Source: a virus
Length of the DNA: 52,520 nt
Reading direction: 5' to 3' (one strand)
Virus record (IMG/VR): IMGVR_UViG_3300008116_000069
Coordinates: 1-52,520 of that record
The notes below the pieces were generated by a model. The model was not told the DNA's origin, did no database searches, and worked only from the letters and a program-made list of their open reading frames with translations. Below are positions 34,961 through 42,036 of the stretch, piece after piece. Each line of letters opens with the position of its first letter. Position 1 is the first letter of the stretch. Position numbers and translations under genes: made by a program.

Positions 34961-35377
34961 ATGGTAACACAATTTGCTATGGATCTATTCAATGATCCTT
35001 TTTTTATTGGCTTTAACAGAGAGTTAGGCCGTCTTAATTCAGCACACAAAACTAATACACAATCATATCCTCCATATGATCTTCTTAAACTAGATGAAGA
35101 TACATATAGAATTTCCATTGCAGTTGCAGGATTTTCAAAAGATAATATTGATGTATCTGTAGATAATGGAACATTAATTATCAAGGGAGAAATTGTTGAA
35201 GTAACAGATGCTGAAGTAGTTCACAAGGGTATTGCAGGTCGTAAGTTCACACGATCATTTGCTCTTGGAGAATATATGGAAGTAACTGGGGCTGAGATGA
35301 AGGATGGTATGCTACATATTAATGTAGATCGTATTATTCCTGAAGACAAAAAGCCTAAAACTATTAAGATAAAGTAA
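34961..35377 (+). CDS. Hsp20 small heat-shock chaperone
   Basis: This 138-residue protein carries an alpha-crystallin domain: PPYDLLKLDEDTYRISIAVA, then FSKDNIDVSVDNGTLIIKGE, then RKFTRSFALGEYMEVTGAEM, then DGMLHINV, and the closing IxI-type tail (KTIKIK). It matches IbpA-type proteins in length and motif order. AAAGGGG precedes the ATG at good spacing, and the gene has its own extended -10 promoter. Small Hsps in phages are thought to protect proteins during virion assembly and stress. Confidence 0.93.
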   Translation: MVTQFAMDLFNDPFFIGFNRELGRLNSAHKTNTQSYPPYDLLKLDEDTYRISIAVAGFSKDNIDVSVDNGTLIIKGEIVEVTDAEVVHKGIAGRKFTRSFALGEYMEVTGAEMKDGMLHINVDRIIPEDKKPKTIKIK

Positions 35378-35379
35378 TA

Positions 35380-35397
35380 TTTAGACCACCGTCTAAA
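35380..35397 (+). repeat. Perfect 7-bp inverted repeat after Hsp20
   Basis: TTTAGAC and GTCTAAA flank a CACC loop. There is no T run on the plus strand, so it is not a typical terminator. It could be an operator for the promoter at 35412 or a 3' RNA stabilising hairpin. Confidence 0.4.
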
Positions 35398-35411
35398 ACA
35401 ACCTGAGTAAG

Positions 35412-35440
35412 TTGTAAAACTGCTCATCTTTTGATATACT
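35412..35440 (+). promoter_or_regulatory. Promoter TTGTAA - 17 - TATACT
   Basis: TTGTAA at 35412-35417, a 17-base spacer and TATACT at 35435-35440 with a TG extension (TGATATACT). It lies 28 bases before the endolysin start. Confidence 0.75.
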
Positions 35441-35467
35441 AGTAGTACTAAACTTAGGAGGTTTTGT

Positions 35468-36244
35468 ATGGCTGTTAAAGGCTCAGTAGAGGCAATTATT
35501 GAAATTGCAAAGAAAGAAGTTGGGACTATTGAAGGACCAAAAGATAACGAAACAAAGTACGGCGCATGGATGAAGGTTAACTTCCAACCATGGTGTCAGT
35601 CATTCGTTTCTTGGTGTGCACACACTGCGGGAGTGGCAAAGTTCCCAAAGTCTGCATCAACAGTTGCAGCATCAGATGAATTTAAGAAGCAAGGTCGTTG
35701 GGCAGATGCTCGTAATGATGATCCAACCCCTGGAGACTGGATCTATTTTGATTTCCCAGATGATGGCGTAAATCGTATTTCACATGTTGGTCTTTGCATT
35801 AAGAACAATGGTGATGGAACAATTCAGGTTATTGAAGGAAACACTTCTGGAACTGCTAAAGGAGATCAACGCAATGGCGGTATGTGCGTAGAGAAGACTC
35901 GTGCTTATGTAAAGAATAAGAAGGGTATCCTTAACGCTGTAGTTGGTTGGGGTCGACCAGTCTATGCTGGCGAAGAAAATGCCCCATTACTATCAAAGGC
36001 TGGCGTAGTAACTGAAGCACCTACAGAAAAGGCTAAGAAGGCTGCTCCTGCAGCGTTTAAGCCACTTAAGAATGGTTCAAAGGGACAGGCAGTTAAGAAT
36101 GTCCAAACTCTTCTTGGTATCAAGGCAGATGGATCATTTGGTCCAGGTACTGCTAAGGCTGTTCAGGACTTTCAAAAGAAATCTGGACTACCAACAACAG
36201 GTGTAGTTGATCAAGCAACACTAAAGGCATTAAAGGCTAAGTAA
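35468..36244 (+). CDS. Endolysin: CHAP amidase/peptidase plus peptidoglycan-binding domain
   Basis: This 258-residue lysis enzyme has an N-terminal catalytic domain (residues about 1-165) with the CHAP pattern. A cysteine lies in PWCQSFVSWC near residue 41 and a histidine in ISHVGLC near 107, with an acidic residue in VIEGNTSG near 125. A linker rich in Lys/Ala/Pro joins it to a C-terminal PG_binding_1 repeat (about 195-258: LKNGSKGQAVKNVQTLLG, then DGSFGPGTAKAVQDFQKKSG). No signal peptide, so it depends on a holin for export. GGAGG lies 6 bases before the ATG. Confidence 0.92.
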   Translation: MAVKGSVEAIIEIAKKEVGTIEGPKDNETKYGAWMKVNFQPWCQSFVSWCAHTAGVAKFPKSASTVAASDEFKKQGRWADARNDDPTPGDWIYFDFPDDGVNRISHVGLCIKNNGDGTIQVIEGNTSGTAKGDQRNGGMCVEKTRAYVKNKKGILNAVVGWGRPVYAGEENAPLLSKAGVVTEAPTEKAKKAAPAAFKPLKNGSKGQAVKNVQTLLGIKADGSFGPGTAKAVQDFQKKSGLPTTGVVDQATLKALKAK

Positions 36245-36245
36245 T

Positions 36246-36431
36246 ATGCCAGCATACGAATATCAATGCACTGGTACTTGTGAAGGTATAGTCATTAAAG
36301 TTCGTTCTATAAAAGATAACGATCCAGGGTATGAGTGTGAAACTTGCACTCTGCCACTGGCTCGTGTATACTCTACTACAGAGGTAATTTTTAATGGTTC
36401 GGGATTTTATAAAACTGATAACAGAAAGTAG
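36246..36431 (+). CDS. FmdB-type zinc-ribbon protein
   Basis: This 61-residue protein matches the FmdB_N family closely: PAYEYQCTGTCEGIVIKV at the start, CETC near residue 36, then FNGSGFYKTDNR at the end. The two Cys pairs bind zinc in this family; members are small proteins of unclear regulatory role found in many bacteria and phages. It follows the endolysin stop by one base and is probably co-transcribed with it. Confidence 0.85.
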   Translation: MPAYEYQCTGTCEGIVIKVRSIKDNDPGYECETCTLPLARVYSTTEVIFNGSGFYKTDNRK

Positions 36432-36434
36432 CGG

Positions 36435-36440
36435 TATACT
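36435..36440 (+). promoter_or_regulatory. -10 element TATACT
   Basis: TATACT lies four bases after the FmdB stop. The first ATG follows at once (36441) and a second at 36450, the tenth base after the box, so the transcript would have little or no leader. Confidence 0.45.
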
Positions 36441-36449
36441 ATGAACACG

Positions 36450-36695
36450 ATGATTATAGAAGAAGAAGTTACTCAAGAGTGGGTGTTGAAAGCAACAGAT
36501 CGCTGTGACTCTTGTGCAGCAGAGGCTTTGGTTAAAGTTAGCGGTATTAGTGGAGACTTAATGTTCTGTGGTCACCACTATAATAAGATTATGGACAACC
36601 CAGAAACTTATAAAAAAATGATGGCATTTATGCTAACTATCATTGATGAAAGAGATAAACTTATTGAAAATAAGGCGAAAGGTAAAGACTACTAA
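36450..36695 (+). CDS. DUF7455-like small zinc protein
   Basis: The 81-residue protein has DRCDSCAAEALVKV near residue 18 and MFCGHHYNK near 40, the Cys/His layout of the DUF7455 family of actinobacteria. A helical charged tail follows. I use ATG 36450 (MIIEEEV, matching the start of the protein at 33800), because ATG 36441 lies too close to the -10 box; 36441 is the alternative (84 residues). The stop overlaps the next start. Confidence 0.7.
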   Translation: MIIEEEVTQEWVLKATDRCDSCAAEALVKVSGISGDLMFCGHHYNKIMDNPETYKKMMAFMLTIIDERDKLIENKAKGKDY

Positions 36696-37102
36696 TGTAT
36701 GAATATTATGTAAGAAAAGTAGAGAATGTAGTAGATGGAGATACCATTGACGTTCTTATTGATTTAGGGTTTGATATTTTGTTTGCATCCCGTGTAAGAC
36801 TGGCTGGTATTGATACACCTGAGTCCCGCACAAAAGATCTTGCTGAGAAGGCTCTAGGTCTAGAGGCCAAGGAGTACTTAAAGAAGTCTCTTAAGGATGC
36901 TAAGTCTGTCATTATTAAGACTGAGAAGATGGACTCATCTGAGAAGTATGGTCGCATTTTAGGCTGGGTATATGTAGATGGTAACACAGTATCCCTTAAT
37001 GATATTATGATCAATGATGGCTATGCTTGGGGATACCTAGGCGATACTAAGATAAAAGACTTTAACGAACTTGCAAAGGCTAGAAAGAAGTCTGGTAAGT
37101 GA
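36695..37102 (+). CDS. Thermonuclease (staphylococcal nuclease-like)
   Basis: This 135-residue protein has the SNase core: VVDGDTIDVLIDLGF near residue 13, VRLAGIDTPESRT near 37 (catalytic Arg and Asp), then a helical region and YGRILGWVYVDG near 85 with the second catalytic Arg. It cuts DNA or RNA in its family. No signal peptide is seen, so it would act inside the cell, perhaps on host nucleic acid. Its start overlaps the previous stop (TAATG), and its stop overlaps the thioredoxin start. Confidence 0.9.
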   Translation: MYEYYVRKVENVVDGDTIDVLIDLGFDILFASRVRLAGIDTPESRTKDLAEKALGLEAKEYLKKSLKDAKSVIIKTEKMDSSEKYGRILGWVYVDGNTVSLNDIMINDGYAWGYLGDTKIKDFNELAKARKKSGK

Positions 37103-37353
37103 GACACATCCTTTACTTTACTGCAGATTGGTGCCATCCCTGCAAAAAAGTAAAGCCAATAGTTGAAGAACTTAACCGTGATTCTGCTGTTAAGTTTCAG
37201 TTTATTGACGTTGACCAAGAAATAAAGATGGCTAAAGATATGAATGTTAGGTCAATCCCTACATTTATTGTTATTGACAATGGGTCTGAAGTAAAAAGAG
37301 CCACTGGTGCACAAACAAAAGAACAGTTACAGGAATTAATGTCAGATGGATGA
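37099..37353 (+). CDS. Thioredoxin-like protein
   Basis: This 84-residue, shortened thioredoxin fold carries the active site WCHPCK near residue 11 and the cis-Pro in RSIPTFIVI near 52. It may donate electrons to a reductase or act as a general redox protein; no ribonucleotide reductase is in the window. It starts at GTG 37099 overlapping the SNase stop, and overlaps the next gene by 8 bases. Confidence 0.88.
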   Translation: MRHILYFTADWCHPCKKVKPIVEELNRDSAVKFQFIDVDQEIKMAKDMNVRSIPTFIVIDNGSEVKRATGAQTKEQLQELMSDG

Positions 37354-37675
37354 AGACCACTCTGAAATTTTTGACATGCTAATCCTCAATGGAGCAGTTG
37401 AGGTTGTGGGTGTTGACCCAGTTAGCGGTGAGTTCCTATACTCAATGACAGAAAAAATGATTGAAATTATGCCAGAGGTATACCAAGAGCATATGAATCA
37501 GGTCAATAATCAGATAATGAATCTTTGGCAGGATGGGTTTTTGAATGTTGATTTAATGGACTCTAACCCACTAGTAACCCTTACGGACAAGGCTTTTGAT
37601 ATAAAAGAACTTAGCAAGATGGACACAGAATCATTTGAGTGCCTCAATGAAATCAAAAGGGTCTTAGCAAAGTAA
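37346..37675 (+). CDS. Hypothetical protein (109 aa)
   Basis: An acidic, mainly helical protein (EIFDMLILNGAVEVVGVD, later QVNNQIMNLWQDGFLNVDL). The later part resembles a small winged-helix-like element, but no firm family is recognised. It is the last gene of the redox/nuclease string before a new promoter. Confidence 0.6.
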   Translation: MDEDHSEIFDMLILNGAVEVVGVDPVSGEFLYSMTEKMIEIMPEVYQEHMNQVNNQIMNLWQDGFLNVDLMDSNPLVTLTDKAFDIKELSKMDTESFECLNEIKRVLAK

Positions 37676-37679
37676 ATTC

Positions 37680-37688
37680 TGCTATAAT
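37680..37688 (+). promoter_or_regulatory. Extended -10 promoter element TGCTATAAT
   Basis: TGCTATAAT lies 26 bases before ATG 37715; TAGGAGG follows at 37702-37708 in the leader. It starts a new transcription unit. Confidence 0.65.
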
Positions 37689-37714
37689 CAGTATATAGAT
37701 CTAGGAGGATTGTT

Positions 37715-38440
37715 ATGCCATATAAAGTAGGAGCAAAAGGCTCGTTTGGGTGCGCTGGCTACCCTGCTCTAAAAGAGGGAACAAATGAAGTAATGGGATG
37801 CCATACATCAAGATCAGAAGCAGCAGCACAGATTTATGCAATCAATCGTTCTGAAGGAAATATAGGTAAAAATATGCACATGCTTAAAGAAGGTGACTTT
37901 GTTATGGGTATGACAAAGGAAGGAATGGTTCATGGAATGATTGAGCACATTATGGTTGAAGGCGGTACTCTTGGTACTCCAGGAACCGAATATGCTCTTG
38001 AATCAATGCCACCAGAAAATCCAGCAATGTCTGTCAGAATTTACGAAGAAGAAGATGGAGAATGGGAACCAACAGCATATAGTATTGGAATGATGTACAA
38101 AGATGCAGAATTAATTAACATAAATAATCACTCAATGGAGGAAGAGGAAGAGGGATCAGATATGGATGCTTATGATAATTCTATCGGTAAAGCAAAGAAA
38201 CCTAATTATGGAACAATGATTAAACCACGAAGTGGCGGAAGCACTCCATCAAATCCAAAACTATACGCAAGAGTAGTTCAAGCAGCAAAAGATAAGTTTG
38301 ATGTATATCCATCTGCAGTTGCAAACTCTTGGGTAGTACAAGAATATAAGCGTCGTGGTGGTACATATAAGTTTGATGCAGTAGAAGAAACAAAAAGTGT
38401 TTGGAATGGATTGTTTGATCCGAAAGGATTTAATAAATAA
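37715..38440 (+). CDS. Conserved phage protein with terminal KRRGG domain
   Basis: This 241-residue protein has two recognisable ends. The N-terminus (GSFGCAGYPALKEGTNEVMG, then CHTSRSEAAAQIYAINRSE) and the C-terminus (LYARVVQAAKDKFDVYPSAV, then VVQEYKRRGGTYK) both occur in many phage proteins, sometimes next to or fused to prohead proteases. The middle (about residues 50-120) is a small beta domain. The function is unknown. It starts the 37715-39354 operon. Confidence 0.6.
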   Translation: MPYKVGAKGSFGCAGYPALKEGTNEVMGCHTSRSEAAAQIYAINRSEGNIGKNMHMLKEGDFVMGMTKEGMVHGMIEHIMVEGGTLGTPGTEYALESMPPENPAMSVRIYEEEDGEWEPTAYSIGMMYKDAELININNHSMEEEEEGSDMDAYDNSIGKAKKPNYGTMIKPRSGGSTPSNPKLYARVVQAAKDKFDVYPSAVANSWVVQEYKRRGGTYKFDAVEETKSVWNGLFDPKGFNK

Positions 38441-38580
38441 TGCCAAAGAAAAAGTCGGGATCATTTAATGCAACCCAGATTAAAGATGGAAAGATTGTTC
38501 GCATGAATAAGAATGGAACAGTTAAGTCTGTTCTTGGTGATTACTATGTTAACCATAATAAGGTAAAGAAAAATGGCTGA
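38440..38580 (+). CDS. Small basic protein (46 aa)
   Basis: This protein starts at the last A of the previous stop codon and ends inside the next gene. It begins MPKKKSG and ends VKKNG, with beta-type sequence between, so it is probably a nucleic-acid or virion-associated small protein. It is supported by tight overlap on both sides. Confidence 0.5.
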   Translation: MPKKKSGSFNATQIKDGKIVRMNKNGTVKSVLGDYYVNHNKVKKNG

Positions 38581-38932
38581 TACATATACTCCTACTTCAG
38601 GTATGAAGGCTGCTGCAAGAAGAGCGCTTAAGTGGAAAGAAGAAGGAAAAGCAACTGGTGCTGGAACCCCTGTAGGCTGGGGTAGAGCAACAGATATTGT
38701 TAACGGATCTGCAATGTCTCTTGATACTGTTAAGCGAATGTATTCATTTTTTTCACGGCATGAAGTAGATAAAAAAGGTAAAGACTTTTATAATACATCT
38801 AACCCATCTAATGGTCGTATCATGTGGGATGCTTGGGGCGGAGATGCAGGGTTTTCCTGGTCAAGAGCAATAGTTAATCGTGAAAAGAACAAGGTTTGGG
38901 AAGGTAGCCCTTTTGATTTTAGAAAGGGTTAA
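38573..38932 (+). CDS. Conserved phage protein (119 aa)
   Basis: The sequence matches a widespread phage segment: GMKAAARRALKWKEEGKATG, then GWGRATDIVNG, then VKRMYSFFSRHEVDKKGKDF, then GRIMWDAWGGDAGFSW. In other phages this segment is found alone or fused to prohead-protease-like proteins, which suggests a link to head maturation, but the function is unproven. It overlaps the previous small gene by 8 bases. Confidence 0.65.
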   Translation: MADTYTPTSGMKAAARRALKWKEEGKATGAGTPVGWGRATDIVNGSAMSLDTVKRMYSFFSRHEVDKKGKDFYNTSNPSNGRIMWDAWGGDAGFSWSRAIVNREKNKVWEGSPFDFRKG

Positions 38933-38934
38933 GT

Positions 38935-39354
38935 ATGGAGTATTTCCTAGTAGTGGGCTTGACAATCCTTGCCACCTGGTTTATAATTAGAATAGTAACA
39001 AAAAGTAAATATAAAAAATCTCATAGAGTTATATATCGCCAAAGTGATATGCACAAAATGATGAAAAAGTTTTTTACTTATGAGTTACCACAGCACCAAG
39101 ATACATCTTCTCAGTTGCAAAAGCGCAGAGAAAAGAGTACAATTAAGGTGTTAGTTGTAGAAGATCAAGCATATTGGGTGGCTAGTAATATATTTTATGT
39201 TGCTAATGTTGAAGATGGTGCACCAGTACCAGAATCAGCAAAGCCAGTAGATACAACTAATATGTCAAAAAAAGATGTTGAGAAGATGTTATTCATATTG
39301 GATAACTTAAGGAGTGGGAATAGAAATGATAGTGGCAGTACAGGGAACAAATGA
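38935..39354 (+). CDS. Membrane-anchored hypothetical protein (139 aa)
   Basis: One N-terminal transmembrane helix (YFLVVGLTILATWFIIRIV, about residues 3-21) is followed by a basic stretch and a charged cytoplasmic domain ending in Gly/Asn/Ser sequence. AAAGGG lies before the ATG. It overlaps the next gene by 29 bases. No family recognised. Confidence 0.55.
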   Translation: MEYFLVVGLTILATWFIIRIVTKSKYKKSHRVIYRQSDMHKMMKKFFTYELPQHQDTSSQLQKRREKSTIKVLVVEDQAYWVASNIFYVANVEDGAPVPESAKPVDTTNMSKKDVEKMLFILDNLRSGNRNDSGSTGNK

Positions 39355-39676
39355 TTTTAATGATTATCAAATCTTTCTTCGTGCAATGAGCGTTGCTCTT
39401 TCTGGCATGAAAGAAGATGATAATGAGTTTATTATTTATTCAGTAGGCCCAGCAAAAGTTAACTCTTTTGTTTCAGAGTTCTCAAACTTATCTGAAAGAG
39501 GGATGAAGGCTCGTGGCAAGAAGATTAAATTCTTTAAGGCACCTACTTCATGGGTTGAAGAAAATATGAGTTACGTAAACTACTTTGCTTTCTTAAGCAC
39601 ACCAAAGCAATCAAATTCAAAACTTGTTGCTCAGGCTGAACTTAACAATGTTGAAGTTGGAATCTTTAGATACTAA
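39326..39676 (+). CDS. Hypothetical protein, possible Rossmann/SLOG-like fold (116 aa)
   Basis: ATG 39326 follows AAGGAG (39309-39314); a GTG at 39314 overlaps that site and is rejected. The start (MIVAVQGTNDFNDYQIFLRA) has the beta strand, glycine loop and Asp-Tyr of SLOG/DUF2493-like proteins. Beta-alpha alternation follows, including a conserved-looking FFKAP. No catalytic motif is certain. This is a weak fold call only. Confidence 0.5.
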   Translation: MIVAVQGTNDFNDYQIFLRAMSVALSGMKEDDNEFIIYSVGPAKVNSFVSEFSNLSERGMKARGKKIKFFKAPTSWVEENMSYVNYFAFLSTPKQSNSKLVAQAELNNVEVGIFRY

Positions 39677-39687
39677 AAGGGGTAAAG

Positions 39688-39897
39688 ATGATCATAAAAG
39701 ACTTAGATGCAATGGAAAAAATTGTATCAAAAAACAGCAACCTAAAATGGGTTGGTTGGGATGTTCTAGAACTCAAGAAAACAAATCTTGGCAGAACAGA
39801 CGCTAACGGTATTCGCATTAACAATGAATGGTACATTCAAAAAACTTTTAGTCCTTCTCGTAGTGGCTGGGAGATTCCAGGCAAGTATAAGGAGTAG
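39688..39897 (+). CDS. Hypothetical protein (69 aa)
   Basis: AAAGGGG lies 6 bases before ATG 39688. The protein is mixed alpha/beta with several Trp residues (KWVGWDVLEL, NNEWYIQKTF, SRSGWEIPGKY). No motif is recognised. It ends two bases before the WhiB gene and is probably co-transcribed with it. Confidence 0.55.
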   Translation: MIIKDLDAMEKIVSKNSNLKWVGWDVLELKKTNLGRTDANGIRINNEWYIQKTFSPSRSGWEIPGKYKE

Positions 39898-39899
39898 AC

Positions 39900-40184
39900 A
39901 TGAAGCAGCATCTATGGAAAGACGATGCTCCATGCAAAGACCTTGATACTAATATATTTTTTGATAAATATGAAGATGAATCTGAATCCAGATTTTTAGT
40001 TGATGCTTTATGCATGCAGTGTCCACTAGCAAGAAAATGTTTTGCTAATGGTGTATCTGGAAAAGAATGGGGAGTTTGGGGTGGTGTATATCTTGAAGAT
40101 GGTAAAGTATCTAGAGAATTCAACAACCATAAAACCAAGGCAGACTGGGCAGACACATGGCAAGTTTTAACAATGGATAAATAA
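39900..40184 (+). CDS. WhiB-family iron-sulfur transcription factor
   Basis: This 94-residue protein has the four cysteines of WhiB: one near residue 12 (APCKDL) and CMQCPLARKC near 38-47, which hold a 4Fe-4S cluster. The GVWGGV turn near 60 and a basic segment follow. WhiB proteins are limited to actinobacteria and their phages, so this is the clearest sign of the host. Phage WhiB proteins (for example that of mycobacteriophage TM4) repress a host WhiB gene and affect superinfection; a similar role is inferred. AAGGAG precedes the ATG. Confidence 0.92.
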   Translation: MKQHLWKDDAPCKDLDTNIFFDKYEDESESRFLVDALCMQCPLARKCFANGVSGKEWGVWGGVYLEDGKVSREFNNHKTKADWADTWQVLTMDK

Positions 40185-40185
40185 A

Positions 40186-40416
40186 ATGTATACAGATGCA
40201 ATGAAGAGAGCGTTTCACGCAGTGCAAGCGCCTAAAGGTTTTTCTGTTCAACTTATTGACAATGATCACTTCCTTACTATAAAATTAGATGAGAGACATT
40301 TTGCTGGACTATTGCATGATGAGAAGATCGCAGCATTACAATATGTTGTACAACTTAAGAATGCTTTAGAGATGGAAGGTGCTATTGTGCTAGTTACGAG
40401 AGAGGCTCTTAAATGA
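40186..40416 (+). CDS. Hypothetical protein (76 aa)
   Basis: It follows the WhiB stop by one base. Sequence is mixed alpha/beta with FSVQLIDNDHFLTIKLDE in the first half and helices in the second. No Cys pair or membrane span. The stop overlaps the next start by 4 bases. Confidence 0.55.
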   Translation: MYTDAMKRAFHAVQAPKGFSVQLIDNDHFLTIKLDERHFAGLLHDEKIAALQYVVQLKNALEMEGAIVLVTREALK

Positions 40417-40844
40417 TTGAAAACACTATTATAGTTGTGTTAGGTTCTGCAATGGCTTGTTTCGTAGTAGCCTACCTTATAACTTTAAGAAGGTTAATCT
40501 CTTCACAAAAACTTGCAGGTAAATTATATGTTGACAACTTTACTTTAGAAGAATATATAAAGACACTTAAAAATTTAAAAGAAGATAAGTCAGATCAACA
40601 GATACATCAAGAGAACTTCCTTAAGTTTCTTGCTGATTCACGAGACTGGGCATTCAATTATATTGAAGAGGTTCAGTCTGGTCTTAGTAAGTTTGTTAGT
40701 GATGTTGAACCAGAAATCAATTACTTTAAAGAGTACGGGGATCTTATATCAATGGAACCAAACTATAACTCATTAAAGAAAATATCACAAGCATATGAAG
40801 AGTTAAAAAAGTTACTACCTAAAGAGGAAGAAGAAGTAAAGTGA
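40413..40844 (+). CDS. Single-span membrane protein with coiled tail (143 aa)
   Basis: An N-terminal transmembrane helix (IIVVLGSAMACFVVAYLITL, about residues 5-24) is followed by a long charged helical domain. The shape recalls a spanin-like or Rz-like protein, but actinobacterial hosts usually lack an outer membrane, so that role is unlikely. It overlaps its neighbours by 4 bases on both sides. Confidence 0.55.
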   Translation: MIENTIIVVLGSAMACFVVAYLITLRRLISSQKLAGKLYVDNFTLEEYIKTLKNLKEDKSDQQIHQENFLKFLADSRDWAFNYIEEVQSGLSKFVSDVEPEINYFKEYGDLISMEPNYNSLKKISQAYEELKKLLPKEEEEVK

Positions 40845-40999
40845 AAGATATTATCTTATCAACACTAACAGGTTTTGGGTGCGGTGTCGTGTTCGCAGCA
40901 TTCAAATTGCCAGTACCAGCACCACCAGTTTTTGCGGGAGTCGCAGGAATTATTGGTTTATGGATTGGCTTCACAGTACTAACACGAATTATATCCTAG
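40841..40999 (+). CDS. XapX-domain membrane protein (52 aa)
   Basis: The protein starts at GTG 40841 inside the previous stop region. It has two hydrophobic segments joined by KLPVPAPPVFAGVAGIIGL, the hallmark of the XapX (DUF1427) family: a small two-helix membrane domain. It lies 10 bases before another small membrane protein, so it may have a lysis or envelope role. Function unknown. Confidence 0.75.
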   Translation: MKDIILSTLTGFGCGVVFAAFKLPVPAPPVFAGVAGIIGLWIGFTVLTRIIS

Positions 41000-41009
41000 G
41001 AGGAATAAA

Positions 41010-41285
41010 ATGAATAAGAAACAACTAGAGGCACTACTAGCATCATATGGTCGCTCAGTACTTGCATCAGGTCTAGCACTATACATGGCTGGCGTAACAG
41101 ATCCAAAGGATCTATGGACAGCACTTGTTGCTGCTATCGCACCAGTTGCACTCAGAGCAATCAATCCTAACGACAAGGCTTTTGGTGTATTGCCAGATGC
41201 TAAGGAAGTAGAGAAGGCTCTCAAGGCTGCTAAGGCACCTGTAAAGAAGAAGGCAGCAGTCAAGAAGGCAGCGCCAAAGAAGTAA
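41010..41285 (+). CDS. Holin-like membrane protein with Lys/Ala tail (91 aa)
   Basis: The protein has a short N-terminus, a hydrophobic segment near residues 12-30 (SVLASGLALYMAG) and another near 35-50 (LWTALVAAIAPVAL). A very basic Lys/Ala C-terminus (KAPVKKKAAVKKAAPKK) follows. Similar proteins in actinophages are annotated as holins or membrane proteins. TAGGAGG lies before the ATG. It is the last gene before a terminator. Confidence 0.6.
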   Translation: MNKKQLEALLASYGRSVLASGLALYMAGVTDPKDLWTALVAAIAPVALRAINPNDKAFGVLPDAKEVEKALKAAKAPVKKKAAVKKAAPKK

Positions 41286-41301
41286 GTAGTAAAAATAGTT
41301 A

Positions 41302-41331
41302 GGGCCAGTCTATATTGGGCTGGCTCTTTCT
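41302..41331 (+). terminator. Rho-independent terminator
   Basis: GGGCCAG pairs with CTGGCTC (one wobble) around an 11-base loop, followed by TTTCT. It ends the 35468-41285 rightward block. Confidence 0.65.
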
Positions 41332-41332
41332 A

Positions 41333-41341
41333 TGTTATCAT
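41333..41341 (+). promoter_or_regulatory. Extended -10-like element TGTTATCAT
   Basis: TGTTATCAT lies right after the terminator, and GGAGATAT then ATG 41350 follow. As at 14113, the likely start of RNA is almost at the ATG. The hexamer is less canonical here. Confidence 0.4.
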
Positions 41342-41349
41342 GGAGATAT

Positions 41350-42036
41350 ATGTCAAAGACAGCGCTAATAATGTGTACGTATGTAAGGTTTGAGAACCTA
41401 AATACAACTTTGGCCTGCATAAATAATCAAACAGATAAAGACTTTGACTTTTATATTGTAGATAATTCAGGTCAAAATGAAAAACTTTTAAAGTATTTGG
41501 ATAAGTTTAAGGGCAACCTAAATATTTCTGTACACAACTATGCAAATGACTTTAAACAGTTTGCTAGATTTTTATTAGCAAAAGATCTTGCCGAAGATGG
41601 ATACAAAAAAATAATTTTTATTGATGATGATGAGATAATTCCAAATACATTTATAGAAGAATGTCACAGCCAGTACGATGAGTCTTGTGTAAAATCCTTT
41701 TGGGCACACAGAGTTAACTCAAGATACAAAAGAAAAATTAAAGTTGAGAAAGAAGAATTAGGAAATTATGCTGGAACAGGTGGACTAATCTGTAGTGCCA
41801 AACTATTCTTAAACGAAGACTTTTTTGATTGCCCTGAAGAGTACTGGATCATTGATGATCTATGGTTATCTTATTATGTATTAAAGTTTACAGACTATAA
41901 GATCAAAGAACTTAAAACAGATATTAAGTTTATTAAAGATAGGAAGGCCACCTTCCTTACGCTTGGAGACTTAAAACAAAAGTTCTCCGAAGAGTTTATC
42001 CTTCCAGAATCTGAAGGTATTGATCCTTTAGAATAG
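41350..42036 (+). CDS. Glycosyltransferase family 2
   Basis: This 228-residue GT-A enzyme starts MSKTALIMCTYVRFENLNTT and has the nucleotide-sugar metal site near residues 85-95 (KKIIFIDDDEIIP). The acceptor region has GNYAGTGGLICS and EYWIIDDLWLSYYVL near 145-180. The frame reaches back to 41332, but GGAG lies just before ATG 41350. Unlike the rest of the sugar cluster it is on the plus strand. Its 3' end overlaps the convergent GT4 gene by 41 bases. Confidence 0.85.
   Translation: MSKTALIMCTYVRFENLNTTLACINNQTDKDFDFYIVDNSGQNEKLLKYLDKFKGNLNISVHNYANDFKQFARFLLAKDLAEDGYKKIIFIDDDEIIPNTFIEECHSQYDESCVKSFWAHRVNSRYKRKIKVEKEELGNYAGTGGLICSAKLFLNEDFFDCPEEYWIIDDLWLSYYVLKFTDYKIKELKTDIKFIKDRKATFLTLGDLKQKFSEEFILPESEGIDPLE

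Noticed and set aside
34603-35184. Open frames over the tRNA cluster and the Hsp20 gene on both strands
   Set aside because: They run across three clear tRNAs or are antisense to Hsp20, so they are chance frames.
40413-40844. Spanin-like function for the membrane protein
   Set aside because: The host is probably an actinobacterium without a classical outer membrane, and no partner lipoprotein gene is present.
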